From NCBI GenBank assembly GCA_016930735.1, contig JAFGGF010000053.1, positions 1-20,132 on the forward strand: DNA of 20,132 bases, read 5' to 3'. The notes under the pieces were generated by a model. The model was not told the DNA's origin and searched no databases. It saw only the letters and a program-made list of their open reading frames with translations. A program made the position numbers and the translations under genes. Below are positions 1 through 6,626 of this stretch, piece by piece (the stretch's first letter is position 1; each line of letters opens with the position of its first letter). Source of the DNA: Prolixibacteraceae bacterium. GTDB taxonomy: Bacteria > Bacteroidota > Bacteroidia > Bacteroidales > Prolixibacteraceae.

Positions 1-57
1 GAGGGCTGCCATTTTCGAAGAATGAGAAAAGGTGGGGTGGTTGATTATCAGTTATAA
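1..57 (+). CDS. possible 3' end of a plus-strand gene cut by the window edge
   Basis: Frame 1 is open from the first base to a TAA at 55-57, giving an 18-residue tail that ends in VVDYQL. The tail is rich in Arg and Lys (HFRRMRKGG). A gene ending here would converge on the minus-strand synthase gene, with the hairpin at 71-97 between the two stops, which is a normal arrangement. This is the only support. An open frame of this length is expected by chance, and I do not recognise the protein. Confidence 0.25.
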   Translation, partial: EGCHFRRMRKGGVVDYQL

Positions 58-70
58 CCTATTGTACAAT

Positions 71-97
71 AAAAAAGGCCTGCCAAAATGCAAGCCT
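71..97 (-). terminator. Rho-independent terminator of the alpha-oxoamine synthase gene
   Basis: Read on the minus strand, AGGCTTGC (97-90) pairs with GCAGGCCT (83-76) as an 8-bp stem with one G-U wobble, closing a 6-base loop. It is followed directly by TTTTTT (76-71) and ATT. It lies 25 bases past the stop codon at 122-124. Stem plus U-tract is the textbook form. On the plus strand the same hairpin lacks an immediate U-run, so it mainly serves the minus-strand gene. Confidence 0.75.
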
Positions 98-121
98 CTC
101 TTAATTATTTGGTTTTAAATC

Positions 122-1384
122 TTATTTATCAACTTTAACCTTAGCTAACTCAGTTTTTGAATAAGCTCCGGCTTCAAGTTTTGCCCTTACTTCTTTAAAA
201 GCTTTTAAAGTACATTCAACATCTTCCAGTGTGTGCATTGCAGTTGGAATTAAACGCAAAAGGATTTCCCCTTTGGGAATTACCGGGTAAATTACCAAAG
301 AACAGAAAATACCATAGTTTTCGCGTAAATCGTAAACCAGGTTAGTTGCTTCAGCTTCACCACCTTTCATATACACAGGAGTAACCTGGGTATTGGTTTT
401 TCCAAGGTCGAAACCGGCTTTTTTTAATCCACTTTGAAGTGCATTTACAACAGTCCATAGTTTTTCCCTGAGTTCCGGCATAGTTCGCAGCATATCCAAT
501 CGTTTAAGGGCACCTATTGTCATTGCCATCGGTAATGATTTTGCATAGGTTTGAGAACGCATGTTATAGCGCAGGTAATAACAAATATCAGTATCGCATG
601 CAACAAATCCTCCTATGCCAGCCATTGCTTTGGCAAAGGTTCCAAAATGTAAATCTACCTGGTTGGCAACTCCGAAATGTTCAGGAGCACCGGCTCCGGT
701 TTTACCCATGGTACCAAAACCGTGTGCATCGTCAACCAGCAAACGGAAATTGAATTCTTTTTTTAATGCAACAATTTCATCCAGTTTCCCAACCTGGCCG
801 GTCATGCCAAATACACCTTCTGTAACAACAAGGATCCCCCCACCGGTTTCAGCTACCAGTTTTGTGGCAAATCCCAGCATTTTACGGCATTTTTCCATGT
901 CGTTGTGGGCATATACAAAACTTTTACCTCCTTTAGCTTTGTGAAGGAATACACCATCCATAATACATGCATGCGATTCGGCATCATAAACAATTACATC
1001 TCTACGGCTTGCAATTGAGTCGATAATAGAAACCATACCCTGGTAACCATAATTTAACAGGAAGGCATCCGGTTTTCCAACAAATTCTGCCAATTCACGT
1101 TCCAGTTGTTCGTGTTTAACAGTTTGTCCCGACATCATTCTTGCACCCATAGGGTAAGCCATACCGTATTGATTGGCAGCCTCTGCATCAGCTTTACGGA
1201 CTTCCGGATGGTTTGCCAATCCAAGGTAGTTATTCAAACTCCATGTAAGAACTTCTTTTCCACGAAATTTCATCCTGGAGCCTATCTCACCTTCCAGCTT
1301 AGGAAAAGCAAAATATCCATGGATCTGATCCATATACTTCCCTATTTCTCCCTGGTTTGCCTTAAATTTGTCAAATATGTCCAC
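122..1384 (-). CDS. PLP-dependent alpha-oxoamine synthase, serine palmitoyltransferase/KBL-like
   Basis: This cytosolic fold-type I PLP enzyme condenses an amino acid with an acyl-CoA. In Bacteroidota the best candidate role is 3-ketosphinganine synthesis from serine and a fatty acyl-CoA, the first step of sphingolipid synthesis. Residue evidence: H138 in ESHAC stacks on the PLP ring; D218 and H221 in VDDAHG contact the cofactor; K252 in GTFAKAM is the Schiff-base lysine before the GIGGF loop. At 420 residues it is the usual family length and complete. The start is GTG at 1384-1382 (M-D-I-F), which fits related proteins; no Shine-Dalgarno is visible. It is a single gene with its own promoter and terminator, divergent from bamD. 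Alternatives that the motifs cannot exclude are 2-amino-3-ketobutyrate CoA ligase (glycine C-acetyltransferase) and cysteate C-acyltransferase of sulfonolipid synthesis. The family is certain; the substrate is not. Confidence 0.85.
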   Translation of the reverse strand: MDIFDKFKANQGEIGKYMDQIHGYFAFPKLEGEIGSRMKFRGKEVLTWSLNNYLGLANHPEVRKADAEAANQYGMAYPMGARMMSGQTVKHEQLERELAEFVGKPDAFLLNYGYQGMVSIIDSIASRRDVIVYDAESHACIMDGVFLHKAKGGKSFVYAHNDMEKCRKMLGFATKLVAETGGGILVVTEGVFGMTGQVGKLDEIVALKKEFNFRLLVDDAHGFGTMGKTGAGAPEHFGVANQVDLHFGTFAKAMAGIGGFVACDTDICYYLRYNMRSQTYAKSLPMAMTIGALKRLDMLRTMPELREKLWTVVNALQSGLKKAGFDLGKTNTQVTPVYMKGGEAEATNLVYDLRENYGIFCSLVIYPVIPKGEILLRLIPTAMHTLEDVECTLKAFKEVRAKLEAGAYSKTELAKVKVDK

Positions 1385-1413
1385 GTTTTAGATTTTTTAA
1401 GTTATTTAAGATG

Positions 1414-1444
1414 CAAATGTAACTTTTTTTAAATTCAACACAAA
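1414..1444 (-). promoter_or_regulatory. Bacteroidota sigma promoter of the alpha-oxoamine synthase gene
   Basis: On the minus strand a -33 TTTG (1444-1441) is followed by a perfect -7 TAnnTTTG box, TACATTTG (1421-1414), with about 25 bases between box centres, as in the Bacteroides consensus. Transcription would start near 1410, giving a leader of about 25 bases before the GTG. The -33 box sits inside an inverted repeat (1437-1450). Confidence 0.6.
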
Positions 1445-1450
1445 TGTGTT
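1437..1450. promoter_or_regulatory. perfect inverted repeat over the -33 box, possible operator
   Basis: AACACA-AA-TGTGTT has perfect 6-base arms around a 2-base spacer. It overlaps the -33 element of the minus-strand promoter, where a bound repressor could block polymerase. Chance occurrence in AT-rich DNA is possible. Confidence 0.3.
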
Positions 1451-1520
1451 AAATATTACTAAAGCCTGAATCGTTTCGAATAAAAGATCGGTATTTTCGT
1501 TTTTGTTTAGTAAAAAAAAT

Positions 1521-1528
1521 TATTTTTG
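1521..1528 (+). promoter_or_regulatory. candidate -7 box (TATTTTTG) for the bamD operon
   Basis: TATTTTTG matches TAnnTTTG exactly and ends 4 bases before the ATG at 1533. A TTTG at 1502-1505 lies closer than the usual -33 distance (about 21 rather than 25 bases between centres), so the upstream element is imperfect. If used, the transcript would be almost leaderless. A weaker box, TATTTTCG, lies at 1492-1499. Confidence 0.4.
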
Positions 1529-1532
1529 CGCC

Positions 1533-2357
1533 ATGTTTATGAAAATGAGAAATTTTGGTATTGGATTCGTGCTTTTTGCGTTGCTTTTTAGCAGTTGTGG
1601 CGATTACAACAAAATACTGAAAAGTACCGATTATGAATTTAAATACAAAAAAGCCATTGAATATTACGAAGAAGGAGAATTTGTCAGGTCAGGGAACCTG
1701 TTGCAGGAATTGATCGGCATTTATCGCGGGACTAGTCGCGCCGATAAAATTTATTATTATTATGCCAAAAGTATGATCGGCCAGAAAGATTATCTGATGG
1801 CCGGGCATTATTTTAATACCCTGATCAATGAATTCCCAACCAGCGATTATGTGGAAGAAGCACAGTTTATGGTTGGATACTGCCATTACCTGCTTTCGCC
1901 AAAACCAAGGCTTGACCAGGATGTTACTCAAAAAGCGATCGATGCTTTTCAGTTGTATATAAACCTGTACCCGTACAGTGACAGGGTTGAAGAAGCAAAC
2001 CGGCTGATTGCCGAACTCCAGGATAAGCTTGTGGAAAAATCTTTCCTTTCAGCGAAACTTTATTACGACTTCGGGAGTTATAAAGCTGCAGTGGTTGCAT
2101 TGCAAAACAGTCTGATTGAATATCCCGATACAAAATTCAGGGAAGATTTAATGTATATGTTGCTGAAATCGAAATATTTACTGGCTGTTAACAGTGTTGA
2201 GGATAAAAAAGAACAACGTTTGTCTGCTGCTTTGGATGAATATTTTACTTTTGCCGATGAGTTTCCTGAAAGTAAGTATATAAAGGAAGCCGAAAGGTTT
2301 TATGAAACGCTGGCAAAAGAATTAAATTATAATGCTGAAACATCAAATCTGAATTAA
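1533..2357 (+). CDS. bamD: outer membrane protein assembly factor BamD (lipoprotein)
   Basis: BamD is the essential lipoprotein of the BAM complex, which inserts beta-barrel proteins into the outer membrane from the periplasmic side. The product opens with a short basic and hydrophobic signal ending in the lipobox LLFSSC, so the mature protein starts at the lipidated Cys and continues GDYNKILKSTDYEFKYKKA, typical of Bacteroidota BamD. The rest is a series of TPR-like helical pairs, for example YYEEGEFVRSGNLLQELI and YFNTLINEFPTSDYVEEA, with their repeated tyrosine and alanine pattern. I place the start at ATG 1533; ATGs at 1539 and 1545 are equally compatible with the signal peptide. A longer reading from TTG 1503 would run through the promoter box and is unlikely. 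It is the first gene of an operon; rpoZ follows after 3 bases. Confidence 0.92.
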   Translation: MFMKMRNFGIGFVLFALLFSSCGDYNKILKSTDYEFKYKKAIEYYEEGEFVRSGNLLQELIGIYRGTSRADKIYYYYAKSMIGQKDYLMAGHYFNTLINEFPTSDYVEEAQFMVGYCHYLLSPKPRLDQDVTQKAIDAFQLYINLYPYSDRVEEANRLIAELQDKLVEKSFLSAKLYYDFGSYKAAVVALQNSLIEYPDTKFREDLMYMLLKSKYLLAVNSVEDKKEQRLSAALDEYFTFADEFPESKYIKEAERFYETLAKELNYNAETSNLN

Positions 2358-2360
2358 TAT

Positions 2361-2693
2361 ATGGATTACAAGAAAACAAAAGCATCAACTACAACCATTC
2401 CACGCGACCTTGATATTTTATCGGGTGAAACCGGGAATGTATATGAAACCGTTATGATACTTGCCAAGAGGGCAAACCAGATCTCTTCAGAATTAAAAGA
2501 AGAATTGAATCAGAAGTTACAGGAATTTGCATCTTATACCGATAATCTTGAAGAGATTTTTGAAAACCGTGAACAGATTGAGATTTCAAAATTCTATGAA
2601 CGTCTTGCCAAGCCGACTTTAATTGCTTTTGAAGAATTGAAAGAAGGCCAGATTTATCACAGGAATCCACTCAGGGAAAGTCGTAAGAAATAA
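2361..2693 (+). CDS. rpoZ: DNA-directed RNA polymerase omega subunit (Rpb6/RpoZ family)
   Basis: This 110-residue cytosolic subunit helps assemble and stabilise the core RNA polymerase by holding the beta' subunit. The central part has the omega/Rpb6 signature region: ETGNVYETVMILAKRANQI (residues about 23-41), then a charged helix and EIFENREQIEISKFYE. The conserved C-terminal PTLIAFEELKEG matches the Bacteroidota form of omega, which differs from the shorter proteobacterial one. The start is the ATG at 2361, 3 bases after the bamD stop, so translation is probably coupled. coaBC follows after 14 bases, and rpoZ next to coaBC is a common arrangement in bacteria. No anomaly seen. Confidence 0.9.
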   Translation: MDYKKTKASTTTIPRDLDILSGETGNVYETVMILAKRANQISSELKEELNQKLQEFASYTDNLEEIFENREQIEISKFYERLAKPTLIAFEELKEGQIYHRNPLRESRKK

Positions 2694-2707
2694 TAATTCA
2701 AGCCTTT

Positions 2708-3916
2708 ATGAGGCTGAAAGGTAAAAATATTGTTTTAGGAATTACCGGAAGTATAGCTGCCTACAAGGCAGCTTATCTTTTACGGCAATTTGTAAAAGAA
2801 GGTGCAGAAGTCCAGGTTGTTATTACACCTTCGGGTAAAGAATTTATTACCCCTGTTACCCTTTCAGCCCTTTCGGGTAAACCCGTTATCAGTGAATTTT
2901 TTGGTGCCAACGACGGAACATGGAACAGCCATGTAGACCTTGGCCTTTGGGCCGACCTTATGGTTATTGCCCCGGCAACCGCCTCAACCATCGGTAAAAT
3001 GGCTAACGGGATTGCCGATAATATGCTGGTAACAACATATTTGTCGGCACGATGCCCGGTTTTTGTAGCCCCGGCAATGGACCTCGATATGTTCAACCAC
3101 CCTTCAACACAAAAAAACCTGAAAATCCTTCAGTCATACGGAAATTACATTATTGAACCCGGTGAAGGTGAACTCGCAAGCGGTCTTCAGGGGAAAGGCA
3201 GGATGGAAGAGCCTGAAAAAATTGTTGAAGTCATTGTTGCCCATTTCGACCGTAAAAAAAAACTTCTGAATAAAACCTTCCTTGTAACTGCCGGCCCCAC
3301 ATATGAAAAAATCGACCCGGTCCGGTTTATCAGTAATTATTCTTCCGGAAAAATGGGATTTGCCATAGCAGAAGAACTGGCGGAAAGAGGAGCTAAAGTA
3401 AAATTAATATCAGGTCCTGTTAACCTTTCAACAGTTCACAATAACATAGAACTTATAAAAGTGGAATCAGCGGAAGAAATGTTTATGGCATCATTGGGGA
3501 CTTTTCCTGATTGTGACGGAGCTATTATGGCAGCTGCAGTTTCCGACTTTGCGCCTGAAACAAAAAAATTTCAAAAAACAAAAAGAGGAAAATCAAATTG
3601 GGAAATTACTCTTGTCCCTACAAAAGATATTGCTGCTGAACTGGGTTCTTTAAAAACCCAATCCCAAATTCTTGTTGGATTTGCATTGGAAACAAACAAT
3701 GAAATTGAAAACGCAAAAGCCAAGCTGAAAAAAAAGAACCTCAATTTTATAGTCCTTAACTCCTTGAATTCTCCGGGTGCCGGATTTAATGTTGATACAA
3801 ACCGGATAACTATTATTGATAAAAACAATAATCTTCAGGAATTTAAGTTAAAACCTAAGAAGGAAGTTGCCTGCGATATTGTTGATAAGATTGAAACGAT
3901 GATTTCTGTTTCGTAA
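2708..3916 (+). CDS. coaBC: bifunctional phosphopantothenoylcysteine decarboxylase/phosphopantothenate-cysteine ligase
   Basis: CoaBC makes 4'-phosphopantetheine for coenzyme A: the CoaB half joins phosphopantothenate to cysteine using CTP, and the FMN-dependent CoaC half decarboxylates the product. CoaC spans residues about 1-180, with the flavin loop GSIAAYKA, H75 in SHVDLG (same number as the E. coli active-site His), APATASTIGKMANG and the loop ELASGLQGKGRM. CoaB spans about 188-400, with TAGPTYEKIDPVRFISN (N210), AAAVSDF and GFALET. At 402 residues it is full length. Two residues differ from E. coli Dfp: PAMD (D125) replaces PAMN, and S158 replaces the CoaC cysteine. I recall the same PAMDLDM form in other Bacteroidota, so I read it as a lineage trait rather than decay. 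It is the third gene of the operon. Confidence 0.95.
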   Translation: MRLKGKNIVLGITGSIAAYKAAYLLRQFVKEGAEVQVVITPSGKEFITPVTLSALSGKPVISEFFGANDGTWNSHVDLGLWADLMVIAPATASTIGKMANGIADNMLVTTYLSARCPVFVAPAMDLDMFNHPSTQKNLKILQSYGNYIIEPGEGELASGLQGKGRMEEPEKIVEVIVAHFDRKKKLLNKTFLVTAGPTYEKIDPVRFISNYSSGKMGFAIAEELAERGAKVKLISGPVNLSTVHNNIELIKVESAEEMFMASLGTFPDCDGAIMAAAVSDFAPETKKFQKTKRGKSNWEITLVPTKDIAAELGSLKTQSQILVGFALETNNEIENAKAKLKKKNLNFIVLNSLNSPGAGFNVDTNRITIIDKNNNLQEFKLKPKKEVACDIVDKIETMISVS

Positions 3917-3963
3917 GGCTGGCAACATATATTTTTATATTTTTAGATTGAAAATTTTGATTT

Positions 3964-4869
3964 ATGAAACGATTATTTATTTTGTTGTTTTTAATCGGGA
4001 TCTTCTTTTACGGGAACAGCCAGGATTTAAGGTGCAGGGTTAGCGTGCAGTCTACAAAAATACGGGGTGCAAACCGGAACCTTTTCAGGACCATGCAGGT
4101 AGATATTACCGATTTTATGAATAACAGGCAGTGGACCGACCATAAATACCAGATGGATGAACGCATTGAATGTAATATATTTATTAAGCTCGACCAGCAA
4201 ATTTCATCCGATGAATTTAAAGGCACTATTAATGTCCAGTTGAAAAGGCCTGTATTCGGTTCAACTTACGAATCAAGTGTTTTAAATATTCAGGATGAAG
4301 ATTTTCAATGCAAATATGTTGAATTCCAGCCGCTCGAATTTAACGAAACCAATAACAAAGACAACCTTACAAATGTACTTGCTTATTATGCCTATATCAT
4401 TATAGGAATGGATTATGATACCTTTTCTCCCGAAGGAGGAACTCCATATTATGAGAAGGCCCAGCAGATTGTTCAGAACTCACAGAATGCAAGGGAAAAA
4501 GGCTGGAAATCATTTGAAAGTGAACGTAACCGTTACTGGCTGGTTGAGAACCTGTTGAACAGGTCATATTCCGATTTCAGAACCTGTATGTATAATTACC
4601 ACAGGCTTGGGTTGGATGTTATGTCGGATAAACCTGAAGAGGGCAGGGCAGTTATTGCTGAATCGTTGCGGGGGCTGCAAAAAGTTTTCAGGAGGCGCCC
4701 TTCGGTTTATATTTTACAGGTATTTTTCGACGCCAAAAAAAATGAACTGGTACAGGTTTTTACTGAATCCTACCCCGATGAAAGAAACCGTGTTTTAACT
4801 ATCCTGAACGAGGTTGACCCTTCAAATGGCACTCTGTATGAAAGTATAAAAGAATCATCCGATATATAA
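3964..4869 (+). CDS. exported DUF4835 family protein
   Basis: This 301-residue protein has a Sec-type signal peptide (MKRLFILLFLIGIFFYGNSQ, probable cleavage after Gln20), so it is periplasmic or outer-membrane associated. It belongs to the Bacteroidota-specific DUF4835 family. Visible family traits are the early DLRCRVSVQSTKI, the ECNIFIKLDQ strand, the central VLAYYAYIIIGMDYDTFSPEGG, and RPSVYILQVFFDAK near the end. The gene regularly sits between coaBC and recN in this phylum. I recall some databases naming the family PorD and linking it to type IX secretion, but nothing in this sequence proves that. It lies 47 bases after coaBC. An AAATTTTG (3952-3959), one mismatch from TAnnTTTG, lies 4 bases before the ATG, so an internal promoter is possible. 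No catalytic motif is visible. Confidence 0.85.
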   Translation: MKRLFILLFLIGIFFYGNSQDLRCRVSVQSTKIRGANRNLFRTMQVDITDFMNNRQWTDHKYQMDERIECNIFIKLDQQISSDEFKGTINVQLKRPVFGSTYESSVLNIQDEDFQCKYVEFQPLEFNETNNKDNLTNVLAYYAYIIIGMDYDTFSPEGGTPYYEKAQQIVQNSQNAREKGWKSFESERNRYWLVENLLNRSYSDFRTCMYNYHRLGLDVMSDKPEEGRAVIAESLRGLQKVFRRRPSVYILQVFFDAKKNELVQVFTESYPDERNRVLTILNEVDPSNGTLYESIKESSDI

Positions 4870-4880
4870 TTCTAATAAGG

Positions 4881-6533
4881 ATGCTGACCAGATTGACCAT
4901 TAAAAATTATGCACTTATTGATGAACTGGAAGTAGTATTTGACAAAGGTTTCAACATTGTTACAGGAGAAACCGGTGCAGGTAAATCAATCATTTTGGGT
5001 GCTTTGTCGCTGATTATTGGCAACCGTGCCGATTTGACTAATATCCGCGACAGTTCTTTAAAATGTGTTGTTGAAGGAGTATTTAATGTGGAACCTTATG
5101 GCCTTAAACCGTTTTTTGAAAAAAATGACCTGGATTATGACCCAATGTCGATTTTCAGGAGGGAAATCACTGTTTCGGGCAAATCAAGGGCTTTTATAAA
5201 TGATACTCCGGTGAGTGTCAAATTAATGAATACACTGGGTGCAAAACTTATCGATATTCATTCACAGCATCAAAACCTTGAACTTTCAACAAAACGGTTT
5301 CAGCTTGAACTGGTTGACCTCGTTGCCGGGAATCAGGAAATTCTGGCTTCTTTTAAAAATGAGTTTTCGGAATTCCTGAAAAAACAAAAATCTCTGAAAG
5401 AATTAAAAGATAAGGCTGAAAAGGAGAAATCGGACCTGGATTATTTTGAGTTTCAGTTTCAACAACTTGACGATGCAAAACTTTCAGAAAATGAACAGGT
5501 TGAACTAGAGGAAGAACTGGAAAAACTTTCTCATTCCGAAGAAATAAAGACTGTATTTAACCGGGTTAGTGAATTACTGGAAAACGATAATATTTCCATC
5601 CTGAATCTGTTAAAGGAAACAAATAATGAACTGAAAAAAGTCAGCAATTATTTTAAGGAAGCAACAGAATTACAAGCCAGGATTGAAAGCAGTTTAATTG
5701 AATTAAAAGATATTGCAGAGGAAATAAATGCTCAATCGGAAAATATCGAATATGATCCTGCCCGGCTGGAATACCTGAATCAGCGCCTGGATCTGATTTA
5801 TTCATTACAACAAAAACATCATGCAGGTTCAGTGGCTGAACTGATACAATTAAAATCTCAGTTTGAAGAACGTATTTCGGGTATTGTGGATTATGATATT
5901 CAGATTTCCCGCATGGAAAAAGAGTTAAAGGAAGCCGTGATTGTTTTGAAAAATAAATCGAAAGATATCAGCAAAAGGAGGATAGCTGTTTTCCCCGAAA
6001 TCGAAAATAAAGTTGTTGAAGTATTGACCCAATTGGGCATGCCCAAATCAAGATTTGCAATTTCACATGAAGTTCTGAAAGAATTTAATTCAGAAGGGAT
6101 TGATTCAATCGGATTTTTGTTCAGTGCAAATAAGGATGTTGAACCTGATGAAATATCCAAAATTGCTTCGGGAGGTGAAACTTCGCGTTTAATGTTGGCA
6201 ATCAAGTCATTGGTTGCCTCAAAAAAATCGATGCCTACCATTATTTTCGATGAAATTGACTCAGGAGTTTCAGGAGAAATTGCCCTTAAAATGGGAACTA
6301 TCCTGAAAGAATTTTCACGTTCAACACAAATAATAAATATTACACACCTTCCACAGATAGCCGGTAAAGGAGAGCATCATTACAAAGTATTCAAGTTTGA
6401 AAATCAGAAAGGGACATTTACATCGGTAAAAAAACTTGGACCTGCTGAAAGGATTGAAGAACTTGCAAAAATGGTCGGAGGTGACAATCCAACTGCCAAT
6501 GCAATCCAGACCGCTAAAGAATTACTCAATTAA
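4881..6533 (+). CDS. recN: DNA repair protein RecN
   Basis: RecN is an SMC-like ATPase acting early in double-strand break repair, holding DNA ends together with RecA. The 550-residue product is of usual length. Residues 1-150 form the N-terminal head half with MLTRLTIKNYALIDEL and the Walker A GETGAGKS (29-36), followed by the RecN-typical IDIHSQHQNLEL. A long Glu/Lys-rich coiled coil occupies about 155-370. The C-terminal half has the ABC signature ASGGETSR (near 428-436), Walker B TIIFDEIDSGVSG (near 452-465) and ITHLPQIA with the switch histidine. It starts 11 bases after the DUF4835 gene; AATAAGG just before the ATG is at most a weak ribosome site. It is the last gene of the bamD operon. 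No terminator hairpin stands out after it. Confidence 0.95.
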   Translation: MLTRLTIKNYALIDELEVVFDKGFNIVTGETGAGKSIILGALSLIIGNRADLTNIRDSSLKCVVEGVFNVEPYGLKPFFEKNDLDYDPMSIFRREITVSGKSRAFINDTPVSVKLMNTLGAKLIDIHSQHQNLELSTKRFQLELVDLVAGNQEILASFKNEFSEFLKKQKSLKELKDKAEKEKSDLDYFEFQFQQLDDAKLSENEQVELEEELEKLSHSEEIKTVFNRVSELLENDNISILNLLKETNNELKKVSNYFKEATELQARIESSLIELKDIAEEINAQSENIEYDPARLEYLNQRLDLIYSLQQKHHAGSVAELIQLKSQFEERISGIVDYDIQISRMEKELKEAVIVLKNKSKDISKRRIAVFPEIENKVVEVLTQLGMPKSRFAISHEVLKEFNSEGIDSIGFLFSANKDVEPDEISKIASGGETSRLMLAIKSLVASKKSMPTIIFDEIDSGVSGEIALKMGTILKEFSRSTQIINITHLPQIAGKGEHHYKVFKFENQKGTFTSVKKLGPAERIEELAKMVGGDNPTANAIQTAKELLN

Positions 6534-6626
6534 TTGAAAAAATCCTGTTTGGCTGAAATTCTTCTGTTAATTCTTTAATTTTATATTCCATAAAGTATCA
6601 GTGCCAATCAACTAAATTGAATTCAT

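Noticed and set aside
61..70. Palindrome ATTGTACAAT, with ATTGTACAA again at 20093-20101
   Set aside because: Two short AT-rich palindromes at opposite window edges, with no target duplication, integrase or repeat structure between them; best read as coincidence.
615..944. 109-residue plus-strand frame opposite the alpha-oxoamine synthase
   Set aside because: Low-complexity Ser/Pro translation typical of an antisense shadow; the minus-strand frame has full family motifs.
1503..1532. N-terminal extension of BamD from TTG 1503
   Set aside because: It would place ten non-signal-like residues before the lipoprotein signal and run through an exact TAnnTTTG promoter box.
2708..3916. coaBC as a degraded pseudogene because of D125 and S158
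   Set aside because: Full length, every other motif intact and the same substitutions recalled in related bacteria; treated as a lineage variant.
6534..6626. Terminator or riboswitch between recN and GH5
   Set aside because: No stem with a T-tract and no recognisable RNA motif; only scattered AT-rich promoter-like words.
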